DNA from: Toxoplasma gondii ME49 | Taxonomy: Eukaryota; Apicomplexa; Conoidasida; Eucoccidiorida; Sarcocystidae | Direction of reading: 5' to 3' | Assembly (NCBI RefSeq): GCF_000006565.2 | Contig: NC_031480.1 | Span: 3,755,529 to 3,819,528, forward strand | DNA length: 64,000 nt | Part shown: one piece after another, positions 37,626 to 49,134 of the stretch | How the letters are laid out: the number at the start of each line of letters is the position of its first letter | Position numbering within the stretch: the first letter of the stretch is position 1 | Made by a program: the position numbers and the translations under genes | The notes under the pieces: model-generated | What the model was told of the DNA's origin: nothing | The model's database searches: none | Seen by the model: only the letters and a program-made list of their open reading frames with translations

Positions 37626-39926
37626 AAGGCCTTGTCCATCTGAACGAAAGCAGAGCGGGAATGCAGAAGGCTCTTGTGCAGAATCCAGGAAACCGAAGAA
37701 ATGGAGGAAAACCACCGTAACCGCTCTCCACCTGCAGGCAGCTCGTATGCTGTTAGACACCGGAGAAGAAGGAGAAAAGACAACAGAAACCGCACCCGGG
37801 GGACGGGGCAGAAGACGCGGTTCCGGGGGTGCTTGAGCAACAGATGTGAGGCAATGAAGTTGGACCGGGGCGGGAGGGCAGAGAACGTTTGTGGCACAGG
37901 TCGTTCTACTACAGCATGTGTGCTGATGATGTGGATGTTAAGGGGGAAAGAATTGTGTTAACAGAGAAACGACACCTTGTTAACAGAATCGAAGAACGCA
38001 GAACGGATGGACGGAGAAACTGAGAGTGCGTATCGTGCGGATATCCGCCATCTAGTGAACAGATGTCTTTGAGTTGCACTAGGACACACAGTCGTGAAAG
38101 TATTTCCACAGAGCGGCGGCAAAACAGTCAGCGAGTGACCTCGAGAAGGAAATCTATCGACAAAAGCAGCTCACAAAAGTTTGTTGGTCACTTCTTCCTG
38201 TCCTGCACAGATGCGTTGTGGCATTTCGCCTTTAGGAAAGTGCCGCGCCTAGGGGGGTGGGACCCCAAATCCTAGATTGTACATGTGTGGATTCTTGCTG
38301 ATTCTACAAGGCTGTGGCCTTTGTTCATCGGTTTCCTTCTTCAATAGTTATCTAGACTCTTCTATTGTCAGCGAACCCTCAGCGAGCCTCCGAAACTGGC
38401 AAGGTTCTCCACTGCTAGAGGCGACACACCGGAGGTGTCGAGAGCGGTCCGTCGCCATTGACCTGGAGTTTTGCCGGCAACTCTTTTGCTGGATACAGCC
38501 GGGTATCCGATAGGCAAATACCACTTTTCTTGATATCCTCATCGGCGGCTGTTTCACTCAAAACACACGTATGTTGGCACAGTCAGTCGAGCCCTACAAT
38601 GCGCCACGAGTGACCAGACGGGAATGGGTATATTTGTCTTCATTGAAACACGCACTTTGTCGATGCGTGGACTGTTTAACTGCAGTGGAAAGGTTTTTCA
38701 GTCGATTCAGAAGAGCAGGCAAAAGACACCGAAACTAGTGAGAGCGGTGTTTTGAGGAAGCTAATGGCGCATGGCAGCCGCCTCGTGTTTCCAGGGATTT
38801 CTTAACATGGTTGTACTTCCTGTGAAATTCAACGGAGAAAAACGTGAGATTGCGAGAGCACATAGCGACTGTTTTGCAAGCGTGGATTTCGAGTGATAAT
38901 CTCTAATATGCTCGCCGTTCGTGGCGCTGCCCTACATGTCCTGTCGACCTAGAACACTTTCACGTTCCGTTTGGCCGTGTGCATGGTTCGCTTTCACCGT
39001 CCCTCCGGCACTGAAGTGAGTAGTGCAAGCATTTCTGCGCGGCACTCTTCTTCCACAGTTTCCTCTAAACAAGAACGCCGGCGGATCCCACCATTCCTGT
39101 GACTTCGCGAAAGGTGAGGCAGTGTTCCGTTTTTACATTGTGTATGTGGAGTTGCCTCTACTCTCAACGATACAAAATTCACATTCTCTCGGTGCTGCCG
39201 CCGCCATTGAAAAGGTAGCAGCACATCAGATATATCTGCCGTGCATTCGCGGCTCCTGCTTTCGGAATCCGGTTCTTTCCCTGTGAGAAAAAACGGAATA
39301 GGCATAGAGCGTCGCGCCTCCAGAATCGTCCGTCGCCGCGCGACAGAACAAACCATCCCTAGTGTTGCAACCTAGACTACACAGTTCCCCGCTGTCTGGC
39401 AACAAAGCGCATTCTGTCTTTTCTTCTGAACTCGAAACTCCGTGAAAAGACACTTCTAGGTAGTGTCCTCCGTCTTCTCGCCCGCACTCGGCGTCTTCTG
39501 TTCGGTTGCTTTGTGCACAGCGGCAGCCAGGGTGGTTGGCGTCACCTGTATGGACCAGGCCAGGCGCTGCGTCACTCCGACAAGAGAGCCTGGGGAAAGA
39601 GCAGCGAATGAAAAGAGCACACAACAAACTAGATGAAACAAGAGTTGCGGCGGAGAACTCCGAGAGAAGTGAGGCGGCACAGAATCTAACACGATTGGGG
39701 CATCATCGCATTCTTATTTGGAGCAACCAGTTCCGAAGCCCCAGTTGGCTTCTTTGCACCTAAAATCCCTCCTTTATCTTCCCTTCTGTAGGCCGGCCTT
39801 CAGTATTAGACTTTTGGTGTGTCGGACGGATTCACCGTGCTCCAATCCTGCCCAGAAAACGGGCATGGACATTTCCTGTCTCACAAACGACTGATGCCAA
39901 ACCACGGTCTAGTTATGATCTGTATG
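37626..39926. other. Convergent intergenic stretch; no gene seen
   Basis: Lies between the 3' ends of HIRA and the minus-strand basic protein. It should contain both 3' untranslated regions. No frame shows a motif or convincing splice structure. Confidence 0.45.
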
Positions 39927-42530
39927 TTAGGCGCTCAACTGTACGCTGGACATCACTGTCCTTGCTGCAGTTAACGTCCTACCTCCGAGTTTTTGCATGA
40001 GTTTTTCACGTGTCGGTGCGCGCCTCGCGAAGTCCTTGAGCTGTTCTGGTGTCAAGACACTCCGACCGAGAAAGGCGACCTTGATTTCGCCTCCGACCCT
40101 GTCTCGCGTCGGCTGTCCCGATTCTGCGTCTTTGCTCGTTTGCGTCTGTCCGTCTTTGGCGGGAGGCTCGAAACCGTTCGCAGCCGCGATCTCGGGGGTG
40201 ATATGTGGAAGGAGCTCCTCGTCGTACCACTGTCCTTTGTATTTTCTCGGCGGCGGACCCTTCTGTTCTCTCTTCACACGATTGTCAAAGACGATTTCCT
40301 CGAGCAGGCTCGCAAGCGTTTTGACAAGGAGAGGCAAGCGCTTCTCGTTCTTCGGCATCGCTCGGACAAAGAGATACAAGTTTGATTTCCCCAGATGTCG
40401 CATCACCTCGTCGCCGTTCTCTGCGACGGGCGTTACCTCGCCCTCGAGAGGCACGGTGTTCAGGACTTCTTCTTCGCGCGCGCGGGCCTCTTTCTTCGCC
40501 TCGCGCATGCACCGAATCTCCTCCTCGAACAAATCTGTCCAGTCGTCCACCTCCATGTACGGCATCCCCGCCTCTCGCACTTCCTCCGGCATCTCCTCCG
40601 TCTTCTCCTGGTCCAGTTCTTCGTCGTCTTCCCACTGCGTCCACACACCCCCGCGAGTCATGCCGATCGCGAGGTGCGCGAACCGCGGATCTCCGCGCCA
40701 GGCTGCCTTGTTGAGGTTCTCTTGCAGTCGCTCCGCAATCCGCCGCTCGCGGCTCTTTTCCTCCGCCTCGAGCGCCTGAAACGTCTCCTCCTCCTCCGGC
40801 TCCAACACCCGCTTCACTTTGTTACCAGAAATATCGACCCCGTACAAGGCAGCCTTGTGCGCCAGCTCTTCGTTGTGCGTGATCCAAAAGTCGCGACGCA
40901 CCCGCCGCGCGGAAGGCCTCCACGACCCAGAGTCCGACGAAGACGGAAATCGAGGTGAAGAGGGTGGAGAAGGAGAGGAAGAAGGGAACGAAGAAAAACC
41001 TCGTTCTCCGGGAGAGTCTGAGACATGGTTTGCGACTGGTGTCTCTGCTGAAGCAAGAGGTTCTGTGCGTTTCGAATTTGCTGAATGCGTAGCTTCTCTC
41101 TGCTTCCTTTCCTCGATAATCCTCCGGAGGGCGACACGCATGTAGCTGTTTTTTCCGTGCTTGATTCGGTATCCCTTGTAGAAGCCCGCAAGCGCGAGTC
41201 CTCGGACAATGCTCCATCGCTGGTTCGGCGTCAAGCCATGGGCCTCGAGTTGAATCACCAGAACGCTACTTTTCAGGAGGTCCTGGAGAACCTGAATCTC
41301 TCTCTCCTTCTTCGCTCTGCGTTCCTCGGACGCAAACTCGCCTCGTCGCAAACGCCCCTTCTCGCTGCTTCGCTGCGTCTGTGTGTCCTCCAGAAAAGCT
41401 CGTTCCAGTTGCGCCTGCTTCTCTCGCAGGTACTGGCGCCTCGCAGCGCTCCGCAGCACCCGCTGTCTATGCGTCTCCTTCCTTTGCTTTTTCTTGTTTA
41501 TCAAAAGGGCATCGCGGGCCTTCCGTCGCCGCGCCCGGTCCTTCTTCTTCGCCTCCTCCTCTGCATGCAACGCCCGCTCCTTCTCCTCCGCCTCCCGCGC
41601 CTCGCGCAAACGCTTCTGCTTCGCCTTCAAGTTACTCAGCAAAATCGAAGATAAAGCTCGTCGTGGCTCCGCAGAAGCAGGAGAAAAGGAAGAAGAGGGG
41701 CGTCCTTCACTGTGACCTAAGTTTGAGTCACCTCGCTGTGGAGGCAAGGAGTCGGGAGCTTCTTCTGGAGGCTCCGATACAGTGCCCGATTGAGGCAAAG
41801 AAGCCAAGAGAGAAGCCGAGGCAGACAGGGGCGACCGGGTAAGGCGAGGAGCGGAACGACCAGGAAAACGAAAGGAAAGGGGAGAAGACGCGGGGAAGGG
41901 AGAGAAAACACTTTCGCTGCATGCGGTATCTCGCAGAGGTCGCAGTCGCCGCCCCCAGGCAAGCTTTTGGCCCCATAAGAACGATCGTCCAGAAGCGGAA
42001 AGACGCTCGTGTTGTCGCATCTTTGCAGAGGGATGCGCGCAGTGGAGCAGTCGTGAAAAAGAAGACGACATGAAAGAGAACGAGGGCAGAGAAAGAGAAG
42101 CCTCCCCACCGAGGCAGGGGCAGGAAAAGGCGCAGCCTGACGGAGAACGGATCAAGGTCGGAGAGAGCTTGAAAGAGAGCGGGAACGAGTGCAGAAGATC
42201 TACAGGGGAGGAAAGGGATGGAAAGGGATGTGAAGCGTCGAAGGAAAACCATTGTGGACTGGACCGGAGAAAGATGGAAGCGCCGTCAGCCAGTCCCAGC
42301 AAGGAGCCCGTAGGCGACTGCGAGATGCACAGCCAGAAGAAAAGAAAGATAAGCGGAAAGGAGAAACGAGAGACAGAAACCAGCAAGAGACGCCGCAAGC
42401 GGGGATGTTCGCCTGCAGACACTGCGGGAGAGGTACAGGTAGCGAGTAGAGCAGTGACCTCGATAAACGGTTCCGTGCGGTGTGTCGGACTGTCCATGGT
42501 GTCCTCCCTGCTTTCGGAGACGACGCGCAT
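39927..42530 (-). CDS. Unrecognised basic coiled-coil protein with organelle-like N-terminus
   Basis: A one-exon frame of 867 codons ending TAA at 39927; I do not recognise the family. Two starts are possible. The ATG at 42530 gives 867 residues with a hydrophobic segment near residues 46-72 (around FSFPLIFLFFWLCIS). The ATG at 42071 gives 714 residues starting MSSSFSRLLHC, which looks like a mitochondrial presequence. The centre is a long Lys/Arg/Glu-rich helix (KAKQKRLREAREAEEKERAL onward). A folded block follows with LEAHGLTPNQRWSIVRGLAL and GFYKGYRIKHGKNSYMRVAL, then acidic segments with Trp (GGVWTQWEDDEELD, MEVDDWTDLFEEEIR) and a C-terminal block (NLYLFVRAMPKNEKRLPLLV). Basic helices plus a presequence would suit a mitochondrial or apicoplast ribosome-associated protein, but this is inference. 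Dense plus-strand frames here are shadows of this gene. Confidence 0.72.
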   Translation of the reverse strand: MRVVSESREDTMDSPTHRTEPFIEVTALLATCTSPAVSAGEHPRLRRLLLVSVSRFSFPLIFLFFWLCISQSPTGSLLGLADGASIFLRSSPQWFSFDASHPFPSLSSPVDLLHSFPLSFKLSPTLIRSPSGCAFSCPCLGGEASLSLPSFSFMSSSFSRLLHCAHPSAKMRQHERLSASGRSFLWGQKLAWGRRLRPLRDTACSESVFSPFPASSPLSFRFPGRSAPRLTRSPLSASASLLASLPQSGTVSEPPEEAPDSLPPQRGDSNLGHSEGRPSSSFSPASAEPRRALSSILLSNLKAKQKRLREAREAEEKERALHAEEEAKKKDRARRRKARDALLINKKKQRKETHRQRVLRSAARRQYLREKQAQLERAFLEDTQTQRSSEKGRLRRGEFASEERRAKKEREIQVLQDLLKSSVLVIQLEAHGLTPNQRWSIVRGLALAGFYKGYRIKHGKNSYMRVALRRIIEERKQREATHSANSKRTEPLASAETPVANHVSDSPGERGFSSFPSSSPSPPSSPRFPSSSDSGSWRPSARRVRRDFWITHNEELAHKAALYGVDISGNKVKRVLEPEEEETFQALEAEEKSRERRIAERLQENLNKAAWRGDPRFAHLAIGMTRGGVWTQWEDDEELDQEKTEEMPEEVREAGMPYMEVDDWTDLFEEEIRCMREAKKEARAREEEVLNTVPLEGEVTPVAENGDEVMRHLGKSNLYLFVRAMPKNEKRLPLLVKTLASLLEEIVFDNRVKREQKGPPPRKYKGQWYDEELLPHITPEIAAANGFEPPAKDGQTQTSKDAESGQPTRDRVGGEIKVAFLGRSVLTPEQLKDFARRAPTREKLMQKLGGRTLTAARTVMSSVQLSA

Positions 42531-45500
42531 GTACCGACTGGGGGTAACAGAAAAGGCGAGTGATACAAGACAGAACAGACATGAAATGGAGGGAGGCGAG
42601 AGCGGCGGAGCGCGAAGAAGAGGAAGAACGACGGAACTACAAGGTCACAAGTCGCCGTCGACGTGCAAGAAAAACGCGAAGACATGGACGAGAACGGGAA
42701 ATAAAAGCGGATGGTTTCGGGGTTTACAGTGGGAAAGAAATAACAGGATGGGATTCTCACGAAGAATTCCCCCTTTACGCAGGGTCTGAAAACCGCAAGC
42801 GGGAGACATTGGATACAGCAATACGCAGGAGTCGTACACGAGTTTTTTGCGTAGATATATGCAGGAAAAAATGCAATGAAGAAAAGGCGGAGCAGTTGCT
42901 CTTTTGACTCAATTCTGGGACAATTTTCTTGTGGTTAAAACAGATCATCCTATCTCACACGTCCGGCAAAAACTGCTGGGCAAAGTTTGCGTCAGCGTGG
43001 CGAGACTGAGAGGAAATCTGCCGCGTCGCCTACCGGCGTTATCATCCCAGTTTAGACTCTTTGCACCGGTCAGTTTCTCTAAAGTTTTCAACCGCTAACG
43101 TTATTACGCTAGGGCTGGTTTTTTCTCGAGTCTCATTCCGGCAGAGCAGGCGCGCATGCAAGTCCCGCCCGACTGCATCTGCCCTGCACACTTCTGGTCG
43201 ATCTGGGAAATCGTTTGCTACCTGGCAGCTAGAGTCGTCTACAGCAGGCTTTCTGCGTTGCACGAGAAACTGTGTGGACTTTCTGCTATGCGGAACTTTT
43301 GGCGGCAGTCCGATAGTCCCCTTGCGTCTTGGCGTTACTTGTGTGCGGCGTTGCTCCACCATCTTCTAGTTTTTGTCGAGACGATTCACAGCGAACCAGG
43401 GACAAGTTCCTGAAACCATCCATTGTCTACAGAGCTGGCTGAGAGGCGGCTATCCACTTATCATACACTTCCCTGTTTTGCTCTAAGAATCCAGCGCTTC
43501 CAATTTGATCCCGGATTCACATGATAGAGCGTGAGGAGTTGCCTTGGCCAGTAACGGAACAGCGGCAAGGGGGGGTTATGTTTTTGGCAAAACGTTCGGC
43601 TTCGTTTTGTAAAACGTCTGGCACCCACAATCACAAATGGGCTACTTTGTGTACATAGAGTTCTGGAGATTGACCCTGATCTTGGAGAGAAAATACTTTG
43701 CCTCTTGATGTGTCGGGTTCAGAAATCTGCCTCTTTCTGCCTGAGGGCCACGTGAACAGTGAAGCCCTGGAGACGATGAAGACGTCAGCGTACTTATCCT
43801 GATATCGTGTCCAATATAAGTGAATATAGAGCACATATCGGTCACACTGACGTCGCTAGTTCGTTGCCATAATATGTAGCGGTCCACAAACTCAATACAG
43901 GGACGGTGGTCCTGTCTCCTATTTGGTGTCTGTGAGCATGTCGACCTTTATACTTGTCCTGGCTGATCTCGATTGCCAAAATGTTCCTACAGGGAAATCA
44001 AACTAAAAGGCAATCTGTATGCATTACCTTAGCAAGGAGAATCTCTGAGACAAATAATGGAGTACTCATTTGTGTTCGCCCGGTAGTACGGACTGCTTCC
44101 GCTTAAAAAACCAGAGCATATGCTGACTCTCTTTCACAGGGGCAAGACGCGAAGTGCAACGGTGGCATATCCTCAAAGCGACTTCATTCAGTGCATTTCT
44201 TTTGTTATCGTGTCACCATGCTGTTCGCCAATGTGGTACGGTGTTCCCTCTTTGATACTAATTCCATCCGCTATTACCAGGATGTCCCTGGTGCAGTAGG
44301 CTTTCTGTGAAACGCGATGTTTCCCCAGTGAATGTATGAGTTCCATTGTTTGTCTTGTAGAAACCTCTAAACAACTCCATCAGGCGAACGCCTCTGCCCG
44401 GTCATGCGGGTACGCTCTCGACTTCGAAAGCGCCGTCGTCATGGGACAACTGTACCGGTTAGGCTCATAAACTCCATCCCTTATGGTCTGTGATATGAAG
44501 TATATCCTTTGCTTTTGGCTTGTACCGTTACATTGACGAGCGTATCCGTTGTTTTTTCCGCTACTTTGTGGTATTCGAGTATCTGTTACGGATTCCCAGG
44601 TCGCAGAAATATCTAAATCTTCGGAAGCTGTTAAACTCTGAAGCGAAAAGAAGACGAAGGGCGCTTTGGCGTTAACACGGGCTCCCGCCATTTCGTCTCT
44701 GTTGGGGTTCTCGCTGTCCCTTGCATACCGACCCGCACGTTTCACTTTCCACGTATCGGCTCCGGACCATAAAACGGAAGCTTTAATTCGGGAGCGTCTG
44801 TTCTGCGGCACAAGCATTCCATCTTGGGAATGTCCGTCCCTCCGTACGGCCGCTCCAGTTGAAGTGTGTTGCAGTGGCACTCGCGTGTCTTCAATGTGTT
44901 GCCGGCACATACGTCGGCGGGACGGCACTTTCAAGAGCACTCTTCAGCCCAGTTTTTCCAGTTATCGTCATCAGAGCATTTCCAGGAACAAGTGGACGGC
45001 TTCAATACGGCACGCAGAAGAAACAAATGACAGAGACAAGCCTTTCAAGAATCACGAGAAAGCAAGCGTACTTTGAATGTTCGTGGCCGGCGGACCGGGG
45101 TGCTCATCGGCAAGCGCGCGAGTAAGTTCCGTTAGTCGCCTTCGAAAACATGAGCCAAAAGAAAGCATCACAGAACGCGAAATCGGGGTGTGTCAGAGAA
45201 GAGGCTAATGAAAAAGCGGCTTGGTAAGGCCGGCTGCATTCTCATCTCTTGACGATTCAAGAGTAGCTCCGTTCAGTCAGTGATCGGACTCGCTTTCTTC
45301 CTTGCTCCCCCCCCCCCCCCCCGGTGGTCCTGACTTGCGACTGTTCCTCGCGTTGCACAACGCATTTCTACGCGGCCGTTTGCTCTACGAAATGCATTCT
45401 ATAGACGCAACTGGAAAATCCATGAGTTTCACGCGCACATATGCATTTCCTGCTTCCCTGCTTCTACTACAGAGATGGATACAAGTTTCCGTAGCTTTAC

Positions 45501-46789
45501 GTACACATAAGTGACAGACACGTGCAGACATTGACTTCAGACGTTAGAGGGGAATTTCCCTGGAGGGTAGGGCTTGCACGACAGAGTCAGCTACCTGAAA
45601 GACTGGAGAAAGAAGTGTACTTCTGCACTCGATTTGTCTGAGTGTCTGAAGCCGTTAGGCGAGAGTGCCTCTATTTCTTAAGTTTTTATATGCCTGTGTA
45701 TTTTGGCGGGCGTCCAACGGAGGTTTTTTATTCCGTAGATTACTGGCAGCTCTGCTCCCTCCAATCTTTTTCTCGTAGTTTTGTGCAAAGTTAGAACCTT
45801 TTCTCCTGCCTCAAACGGACCCCCACAGAACGCCAGTTTTCCCTCAAAAAGGAGAACTTTGTCAACCACAGCGTTGTTGTTTTTGACGATCCGTGCTGTC
45901 CGTGCTTCTCTCTTGTGCGATTTCAAGTTCCTATTCCGTCCCCGGTCCGCTGCTCTCTTATTCGTCAAGCTGCTCTCCGAGTCTTTCTCCAGAAACGCGG
46001 AAAAGCAGAACAACACGCTTTGCTTGTCTGGTCGACCGCTACCACTCCACTTGAAGTTTTGGTCAGCCGCGCTTCTCCGTTTTTCTATTCCGTTGACTTT
46101 CACAAACGGCTCGCGGAATTCAAATTACCCAAGTGTCTGGAGTTCCCGTATGTGGTGATCTGTTCCGCTTCCTTTGTTCTTTTGAGCAACAAACACGAGA
46201 GAAGGTGTTGTTTTGTGTGCCGCTTCCCTGCGGCCCAAAATGTAGACGAGCAAGAAGTTTTCCTGGAAGGTTTTTCTCCAACCCGGCCCGCATTTAAATC
46301 GTTGCCCTTCTGTCCCTTAGACTAGTCCGGATGCACCTACATCCTTTCCCAACGCGCTCCTTTCTCTTCGCGTTCGTGGCGGTATTTTCGCCCACTCCAG
46401 TCATTCTAATGTCTGGCTTCTGTCTCCCTTCTTCCCTTACCGCATTTTTCCCCTTCACTGTTTCGACTCTTTGGTCTCCGCGAAAACGCGCTTCTGTCTA
46501 GTCACCGTCTGTCCTTCCTCTCTGGATTTGACCGCGGGAGCGGCTGAGTGTTTTGCAGATTTCCTTCAGCGTCTTCGCCCAACCTCACATCACACAGTAG
46601 CAGTAAAGAGTAAAAAGGTTGAGCATTTGGGGTTTTGGGGTGCCAGCCTCTCACACAGTTACGAGGCCCTGCGAAGGGCAGTTCTACCGCCCTTTCGCCT
46701 TTTCTACTTGCCCCTCTCTCTAGGTGCTACGGGCGTTCTGTCCAGAGCCCACGGTATCTCACTTCGCAGTGTTTTCAAGCGAAGGAAAG
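42531..46789. other. 4.3 kb divergent intergenic stretch; no gene seen
   Basis: Lies between the 5' ends of the minus-strand basic protein and the plus-strand Snf7 gene. The frames are short and unsupported. A 16-base poly-C tract lies at 45307-45322. Promoters and leader exons for both neighbours are expected here but could not be located. Confidence 0.4.
45307..45322. repeat. 16-base poly-C tract
   Basis: Sixteen consecutive C bases in the divergent intergenic stretch, the same length as the poly-C tract at 16160-16175. Confidence 0.9.
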
Positions 46790-49134
46790 ATGATGCGAAT
46801 GATTTTCGGCCGAGGAGCGGCGGGCAAAAAGGACGAGGAGGCCCCCATCGTCCCTGCGGACCCGAGTGCTGCCTCAGACCTCGCTGAGGCCCTCCACCGG
46901 AACAAGGAAGCCATTGAGACACTCGAGAAAAGGCAGCAGCACATCGAGAAGAAAATTCGCGTAAGAAAGAGAGGACGAAACCCGAGTGTGGACCCGATAA
47001 AGCCGGGCGAAGACACAGATGTGTTTTCTGTTCCGTCTCTGAGGAACCCCGTGCACAAATGCATTTCCTTGGAGAGTACGACATTTCGTGAAGACAGAAA
47101 AGCCTCTCCGTTTGGTTTTCCAGTCCCATGGTGTGTTGGTCGAACGGGTCTTGCACCAGAGCAACAGTGCGCTCCACTGCTCGCTGTCTGTGCAAAAAAT
47201 GGTGTCTCTCTGCGTTCCTTTCCTGCATGCAGAGCCTGAGAGTAGTGGCCGTGTCACCCTGCAAACGTTTCACTGGTTGTCATGATCCCTTTGACCTTCG
47301 CAGAACCAAGAGGCTACCGCCCGAGAGCGCGTGGCGTCGGGAGACCGGCGAGGGGCAATGCTCTGTCTGCGCAGAAAGAAACTTTTCGAACAAGATCTGG
47401 AGCAAATTCTCACCTCGCGACTCACCCTCGAAACGCAAATTGTCACTCTCGAGGCGGCTCACACGCAGCAGCTCGCCGTCCAGGCAATTGCCGGAGCGGC
47501 AAAGGCACACCGAAATTTCAGCCAGAAATTGTACGTCTTGACATGCATACGCATGCATGACACATGCACTATCGTATTCCCAAAGAAGTGTCTGTCAATT
47601 GCTCATGTATATATATATATATATGTTATGTGTATCCTGTATAAAGTTATATCTATATCTGGTGTATGGTACTCGCTCGGAAGCATGTGTGGTCTGTCTT
47701 ATCTTTTTTTTTCGGTTAGAGAGGAGATTTAAATGCCTCTGAGGAGATCGGTCTTCGTGTTGACTATAGCCTTCGGGAAACTGAGATGGCGCGATCCATC
47801 TGTGAAGACTGTGTCCTTCCTTCGATTTTTTCGTCAGGAGCATAGGGAAAATTGACCGACTGCTCGACGACATCCAGGAGCAACAGGATCTGCAGCAGGA
47901 AGTGACGCAAGTTCTCGCCCAGGGTCTTCCGCCGCTGGATGATGTAAGTCTTGCGCTGGGCGAGAAGATGGCTGTAGGGGCGAAGGAGTGGAGAGAAGCA
48001 TTCTCGCTGTGTGAAGCTGAGCAGAGGGCGACAGATGCAGACGAGAAAGGGGGAAGTGAAGCCTTGCAGGAAGGTGGCCATTCATATTCCAGATACGCGT
48101 TAGTCACGGTAGCCAGTTCCAACACTTTAACACACGCATAGACGTTTCGGCGGGCATCGTTTGAAGCTAAATTTTCCCATTTTCCTCGTCGAAGCCCAAT
48201 TTCCAACCCATAGGCGCCGGAAAGACTGGAGAAGTCTCGAAGTGTTGTTGTTCACGGTCTATCTTTCGGACCTGCATTTTTGTTTCAGGTGGAGCTGCAG
48301 CGGGAGTTGAATGCGTTGGAGGCGTCGGAGATAGAGAACCGCGTTCTCGAGACTGCATGCAATGCCCCGTCAGTCCCCGTCGACGACCCTGCACTCACCA
48401 TGCCCAGTCTTCTCCAGTCTCTGCAGCCGTGCTGCTCACCCGGGTTGCCTTTCGAGCCAGACAGACGAGAGGCGCATTGCCTCTCCTCTGGATTCGCCCA
48501 CATGGTCAGTGTGCCCGATGTCGCTTGTGCGTCTCCCCTCACGACAGCAAGTCCTGGAGTGTACGGGAAGCCCACTGTCCAACGCCTGTCCACGCACTCT
48601 ACGTCTGCGTCTCTTTCGTCATCTTATCGTGTTTCTCCCTCATCTCAACGCCTGGCGTCAGTGGGCAGAGAATGCCGCACAAAAAAGGTTCCTCTCGCCT
48701 CCGTGGAGCTTGCGACGGGAGGCGATTCGTTTCCGCTGCAGAAGCGAGCAAGCAGTCAAGCCACTGCAGGGTGCGGCTCTGTGAATGATTCTCTGTTCTC
48801 CCTAAGCTCCCCATCATCTTTGCACTACGTCAGTCCTTCCCCGTACCTCTCTACTCACTCTCACTCCCCTTCTGGCCGTCTGCAGTTCCAGGGAGATACC
48901 TTCCTCCCAAATGCAGATCCGAAGAGCCACAGGGGCTTTTGGGATCAACACACAGATCGATCTGGTAGAGTGCCTGAAAGGTCAGCGTGGACAGGACAGA
49001 CAAGAGCGAAAGAGAGATTCTGTTTCGGTCTACGGGGGCCGACACTTCTCGACGCAGAGTCTGCGCAACGGAGGCGAGACACTGTGAATGAGGAGGAGCA
49101 GTTGAGGCGTCTCATGGGTCAGCTTGGTCCCTGA
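46790..49134 (+). CDS. ESCRT-III core subunit of the Snf7/CHMP4 (VPS32) type
   Basis: Snf7-family proteins polymerise on membranes to bud and cut them away from the cytosol. Four exons: 46790-46960, 47304-47530, 47838-47943 and 48289-49134 (stop TGA), with donors gtaaga, gtacgt and gtaagt and acceptors ending cag; phases 0, 2 and 0 agree. The protein has about 449 residues. The core is recognisable: basic N-terminus MMRMIFGRGAAGKK, first helix DLAEALHRNKEAIETLEKRQ, the family block MLCLRRKKLFEQDLEQIL (compare ALKRKKRYEKQL in CHMP4), AIAGAAKAHRNF (compare GYAAKAMKAAH), and IGKIDRLLDDIQEQQDLQQE (compare DKVDELMQDIADQQELAEE). I favour CHMP4 over CHMP6 because of the last two blocks and no obvious N-myristoylation Gly at position 2. 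Typical members have about 220 residues; here a Ser-rich tail of about 230 residues follows. Whether part of that tail is intron is open. Confidence 0.85.
47608..47624. repeat. (TA)n microsatellite in Snf7 intron 2
   Basis: A short run of TA dinucleotides about 80 bases after the donor at 47531. Confidence 0.85.
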
